A DNA stretch of 64,000 nucleotides, taken from positions 2,097,912 to 2,161,911 of the forward strand of contig SJPJ01000001.1 of assembly GCA_007859835.1 (NCBI GenBank), given 5' to 3'. The notes beneath the pieces were generated by a model that was not told where the DNA came from, did not search any database, and was given only the letters and a program-made list of their open reading frames with translations. This DNA comes from Novipirellula herctigrandis. GTDB taxonomy: Bacteria > Planctomycetota > Planctomycetia > Pirellulales > Pirellulaceae. Of this stretch, positions 26,292-36,350 are shown one piece after another. Position numbers and translations under genes: made by a program. Numbering within the stretch: the first letter of the stretch is position 1; the number at the start of each line of letters is the position of its first letter.

Positions 26292-28817
26292 ATGACGCAC
26301 ACGAATCTACCGCCTTTTCTCGTACTCGCCTCTTCCGAGGCCGGTGCCGTCGGTGGGCATGGTGTGACCGAACAGGTCGGTGTGATCTTCGGTCTGCTAC
26401 TGCTGGCCGCAGCGGTACGATCGGTCTGCAATCGATGGAAACTGCCATTCACCGTCATCCTTGTACTGGTCGGACTGGCGCTGGCATTAGTTAGTAAGCA
26501 TATGCCCATCTTGAGGGTGCTGACGGAATACAGCATCTCCCCAGAAGTAATCTTATTCGTCTTTCTACCGACTCTGGTCTTCGAGTCGGCGTACACCTTG
26601 GAGCTTCGACAACTTCAAAAGAACATCCTGCCCGTGTTGACGTTGGCCATTCCGGGCTTGCTGCTGTCAACGTTGATCATCGGCGGCATTGTCGCTCTCC
26701 TGACTGACATCCCCATAGCTGCGGCGCTACTATTAGGATCGATCCTCAGTGCTACCGATCCTGTCGCAGTCATCGCATTGTTCAAAAAGCTAGGCGCACC
26801 CAAACGGCTAACCGTCCTGGTCGAAGGTGAAAGTCTCTTTAACGACGCGACCTCGATCGTCGTCGCAGGTGTTTTACTGACGGTCGCCACAACGGGATTC
26901 AACGGCGAAACTGCGCTTCGCGGTTTGGGGGGATTCTTCGTCGTGTTCTTCGGCGGGATTTTTGTCGGTCTGTTGCTGGGGTGGGTGTTTGGCCAACTGC
27001 TTCAACGTGTACGCGTCAACGCTGACATCGAAATCTCTCTAACCATGATTTTGGCGTATGGTTCATTTCTGATTGCCGAACATTATCTGCACGTCAGTGG
27101 AGTGATGGCAACACTCGTCGCAGGACTGATGATGGGCGACTGGGGCCGCACCAAAATTTCGCCGGAGGTCGGCGGATTCATGCACCATTTCTGGGAGTAC
27201 ATGGCGTTTGTATGCAATGCGTTGATTTTTCTACTGGTCGGCTTGAGCGTGAATTTGGGCGACCTGTACAACGCGTTTGGCTCGCTGGTCGTCGTACTCG
27301 TCGCGATGCAGATTTCCCGAGCAATTGTGATTTTCGGTCTTGTACCGATCACCGGCAAGTTCTCTCAAACCGTCAACAAGTCGTACCAGATCGTGATGCA
27401 CTGGGGTGGATTGCGTGGCGCAATCGCGTTGGCAATCGTGCTATATATTCCCGATAGTTTCCCATACAAGACGCAGTTCACCGCGATCGTCATGGGCGCC
27501 GTGCTTTTCACGTTGATTGTGCAGGCGACAACCATCAGCAGGCTGGTGCGAAAGTTGGGGCTCGACCAACCATCAACCGCCGACAAACTGGCGCGAATCG
27601 AAGGACAAATCAGTGCAACATGTAATGCTCAGCAGCGCGTCCCCGAATTGCAGGCCGGCGGCTTGTTCTCACCGGTCATCGCCAAGCGGCTCCAAGAACG
27701 CCTCACCAACGAACTTGATGAACTGACCGCCGAACTGGAAAACCTGCGTGAAAATGAATTGGGCGATGACGAAGAACGTGCAGTAGTTTACCTGCACTGC
27801 TTCGGATTGGAACGCAAGCTGTACTTCGATATGTTCAGTAAGCAGCATTTGTCCGAACGAGTTTATCGAGATCTGAACTTCTCGCTCGAGTTGTGTACCG
27901 AATCGATGCGCTATCATGGCGAATTGCCCGAGGCGACGATTTATGATCACAACCGGCAAGCCATTCGTCAAAAGATGACACAACTGCTGGATCGGTTCCC
28001 ACTGACGCGTGCCTGGGCGAGCCGGATCGACGTCGAACGCACCGGTGGCGAGTACGGACGAGCGTGGGGACGCTATCAGGGATGCGAACGGGTACTCTTC
28101 CATTTGGACAAGCTCGCGAAGCAGGACAACCGCTCGGTCGTGGAAGAGGTGCGCAGCCGCTATGAAACGTGGAAGTTGTCGGCGCAATCGCGGATTGATG
28201 CCGTGGCGGAACAGTTCCCTGAGTTTGTTCAGGCAATGCAAGAGCAGCTCGGAGAGCGGCTCGTATACCAGGCACAGCGTGAGGTGATTCAAAGCGAAAA
28301 CATGGCCGGATCGATCCCCGACGGTATCGCGGATGAAATCATCGACGGTCTAAGGCAACGGATCGGCAAACTGAACGCCAAGACGCTCAACGCCCAATTG
28401 CACGTCGATCCCAGCGAACTATTGCGGAAAGTGCCGTTCTTTAAAGATACGCCACCCGAGGAGTTTGACCACGTCGCCGGCAAACTGCGCGAGCATACAG
28501 TGCCGTCCGGTCAAGACATTATCTGCGAGGGACAAGCCGGTGATTCTCTGTTCCTGATCGCACGCGGCGTCGTACGTGTCGGCAAAGACATTAACGGGAC
28601 ATGGACGGAGTTGAACACGCTGGTGGCGGGTCAGTTCTTCGGCGAATTGGCATTGCTATTGGGTGAACCGCGTTCGGCGACCTGTCGCGCCGTAACGCCC
28701 TGTGCCTTGTATGAACTCCGGCGTCCCGACTTAGATACTGTGCGTAGTGCATGCCCAGCGATTCAACAATCACTTGAAGAAGTGGCTCGAGAACGACTCG
28801 GTCTAAATGGGACATAG
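26292..28817 (+). CDS. Na+/H+ antiporter (NhaP/CPA1) with C-terminal cyclic-nucleotide-binding domain
   Basis: 841 residues. Residues 25-430 form the CPA1 membrane domain: ILFVFLPTLVFESAY, GSILSATDPVAVIALFKKLGAPKRLTVLVEGESLFNDATSIV (ion-binding ND), MHWGGLRGAIALAI. A long cytoplasmic helical part (about 430-690) leads to a CNMP domain: LLRKVPFFKDTPPEEFDHVAGKL, DIICEGQAGDSLFLIARGVVRV, GQFFGELALLLGEPRSATCRAV. The order is that of plant SOS1-type exchangers. The FGE(L)ALL...R(S)AT phosphate-binding cassette is intact, so nucleotide control is plausible. Start ATG 26292. Confidence 0.92.
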   Translation: MTHTNLPPFLVLASSEAGAVGGHGVTEQVGVIFGLLLLAAAVRSVCNRWKLPFTVILVLVGLALALVSKHMPILRVLTEYSISPEVILFVFLPTLVFESAYTLELRQLQKNILPVLTLAIPGLLLSTLIIGGIVALLTDIPIAAALLLGSILSATDPVAVIALFKKLGAPKRLTVLVEGESLFNDATSIVVAGVLLTVATTGFNGETALRGLGGFFVVFFGGIFVGLLLGWVFGQLLQRVRVNADIEISLTMILAYGSFLIAEHYLHVSGVMATLVAGLMMGDWGRTKISPEVGGFMHHFWEYMAFVCNALIFLLVGLSVNLGDLYNAFGSLVVVLVAMQISRAIVIFGLVPITGKFSQTVNKSYQIVMHWGGLRGAIALAIVLYIPDSFPYKTQFTAIVMGAVLFTLIVQATTISRLVRKLGLDQPSTADKLARIEGQISATCNAQQRVPELQAGGLFSPVIAKRLQERLTNELDELTAELENLRENELGDDEERAVVYLHCFGLERKLYFDMFSKQHLSERVYRDLNFSLELCTESMRYHGELPEATIYDHNRQAIRQKMTQLLDRFPLTRAWASRIDVERTGGEYGRAWGRYQGCERVLFHLDKLAKQDNRSVVEEVRSRYETWKLSAQSRIDAVAEQFPEFVQAMQEQLGERLVYQAQREVIQSENMAGSIPDGIADEIIDGLRQRIGKLNAKTLNAQLHVDPSELLRKVPFFKDTPPEEFDHVAGKLREHTVPSGQDIICEGQAGDSLFLIARGVVRVGKDINGTWTELNTLVAGQFFGELALLLGEPRSATCRAVTPCALYELRRPDLDTVRSACPAIQQSLEEVARERLGLNGT

Positions 28818-29492
28818 CCATCCAAATGGGACCTAGCATGATGCGTTGAGTTAGGCCGTCAGCGATGGCTAGTAGCGTTTAGAACGAATACGCGAGAGAT
28901 GCGTTCGCAGTTGTGTCAAAATTTGCGGCTGATGCAGGTAGCACGTTGCGTGTCGTTGTCGCGGAACATTTCCGATTGTGTTTCTGCTTGACTATCTTCG
29001 GCAATGTTTCAAAGTTGTTGTAGCAAGCGACGATTTGAGCCGAAAGCTAAGTGCCAAAGCCAAGAGCCCACACAGCCAAGAGCGAGCCGAAAGGTGAACC
29101 GGGGGCTGAAGCCAAGAGCCAGACGCCGGTGGCCGACGCCAATCAATTAGCTTGCTAGTCCGCGTGATGATGCGCACATCACGCCTTCTATTTTCTTTTC
29201 CCCCATCGCTACTGGATCCGTTGCGATGGGTGTCGCGGCATCCGCCAATGACCAATGCCTGTTGACCTATAAACGTTCAGCCACGAACTGGTGGCTACAC
29301 TCAAACAATGCCTTTATGCAAAACTTCGAAAGATTGATTCGCGAGTGATATTCCATCATGCAGCGAGCCAGCCCAGAGAGTTTGGCTATCAACTGCGCCG
29401 ACAAGTGGCCTGCGCCATCTCGTCAGCGTTCACGAGTTTCCTCAAGCAGTTCGTGACAGGGTTCGCGATTAACCGCCAATCAAGTTCGAGTG
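28818..29492. other. Intergenic stretch without a gene
   Basis: About 675 bp. AAATGGGACNTAGC occurs twice (28805-28818, covering the antiporter stop, and 28824-28837). Around 29050-29125 GCCAAGAGC recurs three times in a purine-rich tract. GTTAGGC at 28850 matches an integron core but has no partner. No convincing ORF. Confidence 0.4.
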
Positions 29493-30227
29493 CTAATCAA
29501 GTGCGCTCGATCCAACAATGACGACTCCCGGACTGTCAGCATTCTCGATCGCAATATCGCCTGAGTTAAGGAAGCCACAGTTGGAGTAGAAGATGTTGTC
29601 TGGGTCGCTATCATCTACCAAGGCGACTGCCATACCGTCGCCTATACATCCATCGGCTTCACAATCGACATAGATTGCGACTAGGCAACCCGTTCCGATC
29701 ACTTCGCCCTCACCAGCTCCACCACCATGTCCTTTGTCGTGCCCTTTTCCCTTTCCCTTGCCATGGCTGGTGTGCCCCTTACCCTTGGTATGCCCCAAAG
29801 CCTTTCCGGGGTGGCAAGCGTGTAATTGATAACGCCCAAGGACACCTGCGACTTGCTCTGTCTCGGCGTCGAAGTTCCTTGGATCAATACCGAAGCATTC
29901 AGCCAACGAGTTATTCAGAAAAAACTGAACCGCATCATTGTTTGATAACTCGACTTCGCAAGCGCTGAATTCTTCATTAGAGAAGCTTGCAGTTACGTTG
30001 ATTCCAGCGGCACAGTCAACAAACGTGGCAGTTCCACTCACTTCTTGTATATTGGATTCTTCCCCATTCTGGACAAAGACGACATCCACTGCAAATTCCA
30101 GGTCTTGATTGCTCCCCTCGACGGCCGAGGGGATGGTGCCGACACCGACAACAGTACAGCCAGTCGATGCGATGGCGAAGGTGCCCGCGACGAGAAAGCA
30201 TAATCTTGATAACGTCTTCATTTTCAT
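29493..30227 (-). CDS. Lipoprotein with His/Lys/Gly-rich segment
   Basis: 244 residues. The leader ends in a lipobox (AIASTGC, Cys near residue 24). The mature part is acidic (SNQDLEFAVDVVFVQNGEESN, AVQFFLNNSLAECFGID) and holds a low-complexity segment of GKGH/HGKGKG type (about residues 145-172), then Cys-rich GTGCLVAIYVDCEADGCIGDG. The His-rich stretch could bind metal. No family recognised. It is divergent from the alpha/alpha-barrel glycosidase. Confidence 0.7.
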   Translation of the reverse strand: MKMKTLSRLCFLVAGTFAIASTGCTVVGVGTIPSAVEGSNQDLEFAVDVVFVQNGEESNIQEVSGTATFVDCAAGINVTASFSNEEFSACEVELSNNDAVQFFLNNSLAECFGIDPRNFDAETEQVAGVLGRYQLHACHPGKALGHTKGKGHTSHGKGKGKGHDKGHGGGAGEGEVIGTGCLVAIYVDCEADGCIGDGMAVALVDDSDPDNIFYSNCGFLNSGDIAIENADSPGVVIVGSSALD

Positions 30228-30792
30228 TTGATAAAACCTGTAGTACTAAACTGTGAAACAAAAACAATAGAAACTTCTTCCTCATCGTCAGTATGTCGGA
30301 TGCAAACATGGGCCTAAAAGAAGCCCAACATCCAAAACCTATCCAACTGAATTTTGACTTCAGGCTCACTTTTTGTTGGTCCTGCACCAAGCACATTTGA
30401 GCTGGCACCAAGCAATCCGAATTCAAGAAACGCAAAAGGCAACGTCCTTTCGATGATGAAGTGGGCTCGATCATATTTACGAACGATCCAAATTGCCACC
30501 GTCTGGGGCAAGGAACGACGTTCAACTTGACAAATAAGTACACACATCAAGAAAAATCTCGGCAATCACCAAGCGACGCGTGCCGGTCTCCTCAGAATAC
30601 GAACCAAGCTGACATTGAATTTCGCAGGCAACGAACACTGAGCGAGACTAAAAAACAGTGAGCGAGACTGAAAAACACTGAGCTAGAATAATAACCGTGT
30701 GTTATCAATTATTTAGGGCACACCCCATCAGCAGGATGAGTGACCGATATTAAAGCCCATTCGAGTCAGCAGGGCGTCTACGAAGCGGACTG
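30228..30792. other. Divergent intergenic region
   Basis: About 565 bp between the lipoprotein (minus) and the glycosidase (plus). Both promoters should lie here. The 20-bp tandem repeat at 30636-30695 is the only clear structure. Confidence 0.4.
30636..30695 (+). repeat. 20-bp tandem repeat, three units
   Basis: Units at 30636, 30656 and 30676 share CA(C/G)TGAGCGAGACT followed by an A-run; the first two are nearly identical and the third has drifted. They end about 100 bp upstream of the glycosidase start, a position where repeated operator sites could act. Confidence 0.6.
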
Positions 30793-33225
30793 ATGAAAGT
30801 GAAAAGCAAACCACGACAGAGCCATCGTCCGAAGATTTCCGAAGCGTGCATGTTTGCTTGTCGCTCATCCCTGATTATCACAGCAATGGTCGTGCTGCTT
30901 GGCACCAATGCCATCCTCGCAGAAGCCCCGCCTTTTTCAGATTACTGCCAACGTTTGCAGCAGGAAATCCAAGAAAAGAAACATGGATTCCTCGCCGGAA
31001 ACGTCACCTACTATGTCGGCGGGTTTCATGCTAGTTGGGAGCCGCAGGAACATGAAACGCTTGGCCTGACTCATCCGTTTCATCACGATCTTCGCAGTCG
31101 TGGTGTCGGACGAATGCGTAGCCGCGGTAAAGATCATGACAACACCGGGTTCGGCAACGACTTCGCGGGCTGGGAGTTCTACAAGGACACGCGAGTTCTC
31201 TATGGTAGCGTTGTGATTAACCACAAGACACATCGTCATCCGGTGCCAACAAAGATGTATTGGCGGCCAGACCGAATGATCTGCCAATACGAAATGGACG
31301 GTGTCCAATTGCGTGAAGAAAAGTTCATTGCTGCGAATGGCGCTGCCTGTTCGATAATCACTTCGTCCCACCCCGTAACGTTGCAATTGGAGGGCCAGAG
31401 TTTCTTTGGACGGCACAGTTTGACGAGTGCTGCAAGCATCGAATATGACGCGAACCACAATGCCATCCATATTATTGAAGGCGGCACGACGCGGTGCCTG
31501 CCTGACACGGATCGCTCCGAACGAGTCGGTCCAATCATGTATCAGGGCATGAACACCGTTTTGGCTGCGTCCCAAAACTTCGCCACTCGCCACCGGTTCA
31601 CAAAGGGCGAACATGGCGAGATGCAATATGAGTTCAACGTGCCCTGTGACTCCGGCGGTGTGGTGCTCGTCTGGGCGATGCACGACAACTACCAACAAGC
31701 ACTCGATGACGCGACCGCTGTACTTCGCGAACCGCGTGAAATGATGATCGCGAAGACTCGCGAGATGAATCGTCAACTCAACGAACAGATCCCTTGGTTT
31801 CGCTGCTCGGATCCAAAGTTTGAGGACATTTATTATTACCTTTGGTCGCTCTATCTGATGTACTATATCGAAGTTCAGAAGGGATGGGAAATTCTTCCTC
31901 ACACCCAAACGGCTGTCAACAACTTCCTCGGAATGCACCGCTACGATGCGACGTTTCAGATCAAAGTGGGAGCCTGGACCGGCGACAAGTCACATTACGC
32001 TTACGGAAATGTGTTGACGTGGAAGCAACTCTTTGTCAACGGTCACTATCGAAAGTCACCAGACGGTTCGATTGCCCTAGCGGACAACAAGGGAACGACG
32101 TGGCATTCCGGTGTGTATGGCAATGAACTTTCGGAGCATGTCCTTGGAGCGTGGCAAATCTATCAGCACACGGGCGATGTCGAATTCCTACAAGAGTGTT
32201 ACGACGGCTACTTTCGAGAAGTCTTCCGCGAGCGAATTGTCCCGTTCTACTCCAATCACTTTGAGGTGGCCGAAGCCCTGATCGCAATGGCCAAACTGAC
32301 CGGCCATGTTGAGGATATTGAACACTGGAAACGCCTTGTGCCGCTCGATCCAAACCCTATCCAAACATGGTTCGATCAGCGTTGGCAGGCAAACGGACAC
32401 GAACATTTTTTCGGCGGACCAAACGATGGAATGATGATGACGACGGGCTTCTGGCATATGCACTCGAAGCATTTCCCTCGTGACTACGCTGCGAAGATGG
32501 TTGCGTCATGGGCGCTTGATAGGGACAAAGGTTTCTACGGCGACTTCTTTCCACTCGCTATGTCGGGTGCGTCCATGAAACGCTTCGCAACGGATGTTGA
32601 TCATTCCTTTGGCTACACACCTGACACCGCCTACTTTTCGCTGCGCGGAATGTTCCGCAAGCGTCTTGGCGCCCCGGCTTGGCAACTAACCCTGAATCAT
32701 CTGGAAAACTACAACTTCCGTGCGGATTGGAACATCCCTGTCGCTCCGGAAGCCTACACGCGCAGCGGTAAACTGTTCGGCGACCAGTACTCGAACTTCA
32801 ACGCGGGCAAGTTACTACTCTACGTCGAAGGTCTCGCGGGACTGGAATATTCAATCCCCGACAACCGGCTCGTCGTGCATGATACGATGCCCACAACCTG
32901 GAAGTGGATGGAAGTCCGCCTCCCAATCAAAATGCAAAGCAAATTGCCGGGCAAAAACGAAACGCTTTGGCCAATGATTCGGTATGAGCGATCACAAAAC
33001 GGCAACGAAACAACAAAGTCGATCCGCGTCACTGACTGTCCGCTGCGAATCACCATTGAGCCGTGGTCGGAAGAAAAACGCGTGATCCATTCCGATACGC
33101 AACCCTCCTCCGATCGGAAACCAACCACATCAGGTCATCCACACTACACTCGATATATTTTCGATGCCCCGCAATCAACCGCTTTCGTTAAGCTCCATCT
33201 TGACTCCAATTCCGCCAACAAGTGA
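30793..33225 (+). CDS. Secreted (alpha/alpha)6-barrel glycoside hydrolase, family uncertain
   Basis: 810 residues (ATG 30793; ATG 30850 would give a tidier signal peptide, FACRSSLIITAMVVLLGT). Beta-sandwich N-terminal part (GNVTYYVGGFHASW, VLYGSVVINHKTHRHP) then a helical barrel: DIYYYLWSLYLMYY, NNFLGMHRYDATFQIKVGAW, YGNELSEHVLGAWQIYQHTGDVEFLQECYDGYF, EALIAMAKLTGHVEDIEHW, DTAYFSLRGMFRKRLGAPAWQL. The layout resembles GH63/MGH1-type enzymes, with Asp and Glu candidates in KVGAWTGD and GNELSEH. The substrate is unknown. Confidence 0.6.
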   Translation: MKVKSKPRQSHRPKISEACMFACRSSLIITAMVVLLGTNAILAEAPPFSDYCQRLQQEIQEKKHGFLAGNVTYYVGGFHASWEPQEHETLGLTHPFHHDLRSRGVGRMRSRGKDHDNTGFGNDFAGWEFYKDTRVLYGSVVINHKTHRHPVPTKMYWRPDRMICQYEMDGVQLREEKFIAANGAACSIITSSHPVTLQLEGQSFFGRHSLTSAASIEYDANHNAIHIIEGGTTRCLPDTDRSERVGPIMYQGMNTVLAASQNFATRHRFTKGEHGEMQYEFNVPCDSGGVVLVWAMHDNYQQALDDATAVLREPREMMIAKTREMNRQLNEQIPWFRCSDPKFEDIYYYLWSLYLMYYIEVQKGWEILPHTQTAVNNFLGMHRYDATFQIKVGAWTGDKSHYAYGNVLTWKQLFVNGHYRKSPDGSIALADNKGTTWHSGVYGNELSEHVLGAWQIYQHTGDVEFLQECYDGYFREVFRERIVPFYSNHFEVAEALIAMAKLTGHVEDIEHWKRLVPLDPNPIQTWFDQRWQANGHEHFFGGPNDGMMMTTGFWHMHSKHFPRDYAAKMVASWALDRDKGFYGDFFPLAMSGASMKRFATDVDHSFGYTPDTAYFSLRGMFRKRLGAPAWQLTLNHLENYNFRADWNIPVAPEAYTRSGKLFGDQYSNFNAGKLLLYVEGLAGLEYSIPDNRLVVHDTMPTTWKWMEVRLPIKMQSKLPGKNETLWPMIRYERSQNGNETTKSIRVTDCPLRITIEPWSEEKRVIHSDTQPSSDRKPTTSGHPHYTRYIFDAPQSTAFVKLHLDSNSANK

Positions 33226-33382
33226 GACAATGATTCGACATCGAATCGTGTCTGTCTTCTTCAGCAACAACCCGTGCGAATCGATTTGATGATGTCAAAA
33301 TGCACAAACAAGATTTTTGGCAGACATCTTCGGAACATCTAGTTCAAGCGATTCATACATCCCTCATTCGTCGTCGTTTGAA

Positions 33383-34174
33383 TCATGCCAACTTGGCTCC
33401 GTTGGGGATCGACTTGTCCGGGACGGCCAAGATGACGGATCCATCGGCCCGATAGAATCCCGCGATCAAGAACTCGGAAACGAAGGGACCAATCTGCTTT
33501 GGTGGAAAGCTAACAACGCCGATGATTTGTCGACCCACCAGTTCGTCTTTGGTGTAGTTTTTCGTGATCTGAGCACTCGATCGCTTTGTGCCCAATTCCG
33601 GACCAAAATCGACGGTGACTTTGTAGGCCGGTTTGCGAGCTTCGGCAAAATCATCAACCGCAGTGATCGTCCCCGCTCGCATATCAACATTCTCGAACTC
33701 CTGCCAAGTGGTGGTGCCCGTTCGCATTCCTAACTCCACCATCAACAAAGCGATTACTTCTTCGACACGGCGTTCGCGCGTCTTCGGAATTTTGGCCGAC
33801 GACACTCGAAGGCACTGAGCGCGTCGCTTTGCGGCGGTCCACTTCTCCCAAACCGCCATCGCCTCATCGTTCGCTTCAAGTGCAAACTGCAATTCGGTGG
33901 GCACCACCACGGAGTCTGGATCCGCGATGGCGAAGCCGATCCTGGCGGTATCACCAGCCGAAACACCACAGAGTTTCTGTAGCTTCTTCGACACTAAAAA
34001 GCACCACTTCCCCTTGTTGGACATCAATCCACATTCGATGCGAATACCGTTAATTTCACCATCAATCCTCAATCGCTTCGACTGATGGAAGTCCACCTGT
34101 GATGCGATGTCCTTCGGGAGATAGACAAGGTTGACATCAACCTTGCCGTCAAAGTTGTAGGGATAGTCACTCAT
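33383..34174 (-). CDS. Fusion of DUF1905/YdeI-type protein with CsaA-like tRNA-binding domain
   Basis: 263 residues. Residues 1-80 match the DUF1905 beta-barrel ([49 protein letters not shown]). Residues 85-140 match the YdeI/OmpD-associated tail ([46 protein letters not shown]). Residues 155-263 are a near-complete CsaA/EMAP-II OB fold ([66 protein letters not shown]). CsaA binds tRNA and has chaperone-like activity. The fusion is unusual. It starts 6 bp after the HD hydrolase, with which it forms an operon. Confidence 0.8.
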   Translation of the reverse strand: MSDYPYNFDGKVDVNLVYLPKDIASQVDFHQSKRLRIDGEINGIRIECGLMSNKGKWCFLVSKKLQKLCGVSAGDTARIGFAIADPDSVVVPTELQFALEANDEAMAVWEKWTAAKRRAQCLRVSSAKIPKTRERRVEEVIALLMVELGMRTGTTTWQEFENVDMRAGTITAVDDFAEARKPAYKVTVDFGPELGTKRSSAQITKNYTKDELVGRQIIGVVSFPPKQIGPFVSEFLIAGFYRADGSVILAVPDKSIPNGAKLA

Positions 34175-34180
34175 GGCGTT

Positions 34181-34831
34181 TTACTCTTCTCCGCATTCTC
34201 GGAGGAATTGATCCAAGAACGCTCGCATGAACTGCTCTCGTTCGGCTGCAATGTGTTTTGCCGGTTCCGTATTCAACAAATCACGCAACTTGAAAAGCTT
34301 TTCATGGAAGTGCCCGATCCCTGTTTTTCCTGTGCCAGCTTTGCTTGAGTCCGTGCTCCCATCGTTGGCTTCCGATACATAGAACGGCTGGCCGCGGGTC
34401 GCACCAAATTCGATTGTCCGCACAATTCCGATCGCTCCCAACGCATCAAGCCGATCCGCGTCCTGAACGATCTTGCCTTCAAGCGACAACTCCTTCGCCG
34501 CAGATCCTTTTCGGAACGAAAGATTGTCAACGATATGCGAGACATGCTCGATGATGTCATTTCCAACATCCAAGTCACGCAAAATCTCGCGAGCAAACTC
34601 GGCACTGCGTTCGACACCATCATGAAACTTCGCATCACCGACGTCGTGTAGCCAAGCGGCCAATTCGACAACGAAGCGATCCCCGCCGACTTGTGCCTGA
34701 ATTTCACGAGCCGTTTTCAACACTCGCAAAACATGGTCCACGCCATGACCGGCCTGTTGACCCGACATTCTTTCGGATACTTGTTCGGCAACCTGGTCGA
34801 TAATTGCATTCGGTTCCTCCATTGAGATCAT
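34181..34831 (-). CDS. HD-domain phosphohydrolase
   Basis: 216 residues, ATG 34831 with AGGAAA upstream. The metal-binding His/Asp set is present: GHGVDHVLRVL, ELAAWLHDVGDAKFHD and IVQDADRLDALGAIGI(VRT), the order of the YedJ-type HD family. Such enzymes hydrolyse phosphomonoesters or nucleotides; the substrate is unknown. It is the upstream partner of the YdeI-CsaA fusion. Confidence 0.85.
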   Translation of the reverse strand: MISMEEPNAIIDQVAEQVSERMSGQQAGHGVDHVLRVLKTAREIQAQVGGDRFVVELAAWLHDVGDAKFHDGVERSAEFAREILRDLDVGNDIIEHVSHIVDNLSFRKGSAAKELSLEGKIVQDADRLDALGAIGIVRTIEFGATRGQPFYVSEANDGSTDSSKAGTGKTGIGHFHEKLFKLRDLLNTEPAKHIAAEREQFMRAFLDQFLRECGEE

Positions 34832-35508
34832 TCGGTTTCCTCAGCTCAGATTTGCAAAAAATCCATGTGTATCGATGGCATCCAATTTCGCTGAACCATC
34901 CGAAAAGAATTGACACTGGCCTACTCAATAACGTTAAACACCCCGCCTTGATGCAGGTTAAATTCACCTTGTTCCGTCACTGGCTTCGTTCTGGGGAACA
35001 TTCTCTTTCGCCACCTTTAACTCGACAAGTACTAGCCCGTCGAAAAATCGCCGCCGACAACGTTGATCGCGTATTGCATAACTTCGCACAAACGATTGTT
35101 TCCCCATTTCATTCTTTCTGTATCACGCAATTTCAGATAGGAGTGACCACTGTGACCGACAAGCACCGTCTTGTTCCCTCGTCCAAGTGAAATGTGCGTG
35201 GACTGTGCGGTCTGGTCCCAGTTTGCCTACTCCCGATGCGATTGGCATCAACGTGGAAGGCGTTTTTTCGTCGGCATGCAATTTGCGATCATTCTGCAGT
35301 AGTTGAAAATTTTGGAAACGATAAAAATCGAAAATCGTTTTCAACTAACGAGTGGGTGTATACGGCTTATCGGCATAGCAAATATTCAACGGGGCACTTT
35401 ACGGGCCGAGTTCAACCTGTTTTCTTGACGTCGCGACTTGCCTAATTCAAGACGAATCAAACGAGCGCGGGATCGGTTCGTTTCTTCAATCATGCAGGCG
35501 GGTGAATC
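34832..35508. other. Intergenic stretch without recognised gene
   Basis: About 680 bp between divergent genes. Several open frames of 70-130 codons exist on both strands but none shows protein-like composition or an SD. No repeat or RNA recognised. Confidence 0.4.
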
Positions 35509-36312
35509 ATGACTACGACATTGACTCGGGTAGTTCGTTTCGGAACCAGGGGGGAAGATGCACTTGAAATTCAGCAACTGTTGAACCAGGGCCCCTCTGC
35601 GATGCCGCCACTCGTCACCGACGGCATTTTCGGTACCAAGTCGGCCTCAAGGACACGCGAATTCCAACAAACAAGCCATCTTGTCGTCGACGGAATTGTT
35701 GGGCCTAACACATGGGCTGAGCTACTCGCAAAGTTGGGGGACATTCTGGGTATCCCTCCTGTAAAGACTCCGAACAAAGATGCGATTCGCAAACTTGTCA
35801 TTTGGGAAGCAAGTAGGCTTATCGGAAAAGTGGACTTCACCCAAATGATCGACGGCCGGCCAAAAGGAATTGATCTGATTCAAACGATGTTCAAGGATGC
35901 TGCAAATGTCTCGCTCACCGATGCCAACTTTCGAAATCCAACCACGAAAGCCTGGAGCTCTCAACCGTACGTTTCTGGCAAGAAAAAAAGTTGGTGCGGC
36001 ATTTTTTGCATCTACTGCCTCCGACAGGCAGGCCTAAAGTCGATCCGATGGGACATCACAATCGGTGCCCCACGAGGGCCTATCGCACTGAACACTTGGA
36101 GCACTCAGTTCGTGCAAAATATAAAGCTTGCAGATGTTGGAACGGTGGCCACGCAACAGCACCATTTCCTGATCGAAAAAGTTGACCCCAACAATGCATA
36201 TACGCCAAGTCTTCACACGATCGACGGGAATCTCATCGCGGGCCGGATACAGCGTCGAATCGGCTACCACAAAGTTGGCAAGGACAATTTCAACTACTAC
36301 AGTCTCAAGTAG
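35509..36312 (+). CDS. Peptidoglycan-binding protein with CHAP/NlpC-like amidase domain
   Basis: 267 residues, no signal peptide. Residues 8-75 are a PG_binding_1 domain (RFGTRGEDALEIQQLLNQ, TDGIFGTKSASRTREFQQTSHLVVDGIVGPNTWAELL). After a linker, the second domain has KKKSWCGIFCIYCLRQAGLKS (catalytic Cys candidate) and QQHHFLIEKV (His), the layout of cysteine amidases. It could cleave peptidoglycan, but the absence of a leader means export by another route: toxin, effector or phage lysin-like use. No immunity gene is seen beside it. Confidence 0.72.
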   Translation: MTTTLTRVVRFGTRGEDALEIQQLLNQGPSAMPPLVTDGIFGTKSASRTREFQQTSHLVVDGIVGPNTWAELLAKLGDILGIPPVKTPNKDAIRKLVIWEASRLIGKVDFTQMIDGRPKGIDLIQTMFKDAANVSLTDANFRNPTTKAWSSQPYVSGKKKSWCGIFCIYCLRQAGLKSIRWDITIGAPRGPIALNTWSTQFVQNIKLADVGTVATQQHHFLIEKVDPNNAYTPSLHTIDGNLIAGRIQRRIGYHKVGKDNFNYYSLK

Positions 36313-36350
36313 AGTCCACCAAAGAGAATTCATTGATGGACCGCCAACGA

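Noticed and set aside
28850..28856. GTTAGGC core as a further integron site
   Set aside because: No complementary RYYYAAC partner or similarity to the array sites nearby.
34804..35445. Plus-strand frames of 128 and 83 codons upstream of the amidase gene
   Set aside because: No SD, no hydrophobic or domain pattern, and overlap with the HD gene's 5' region.
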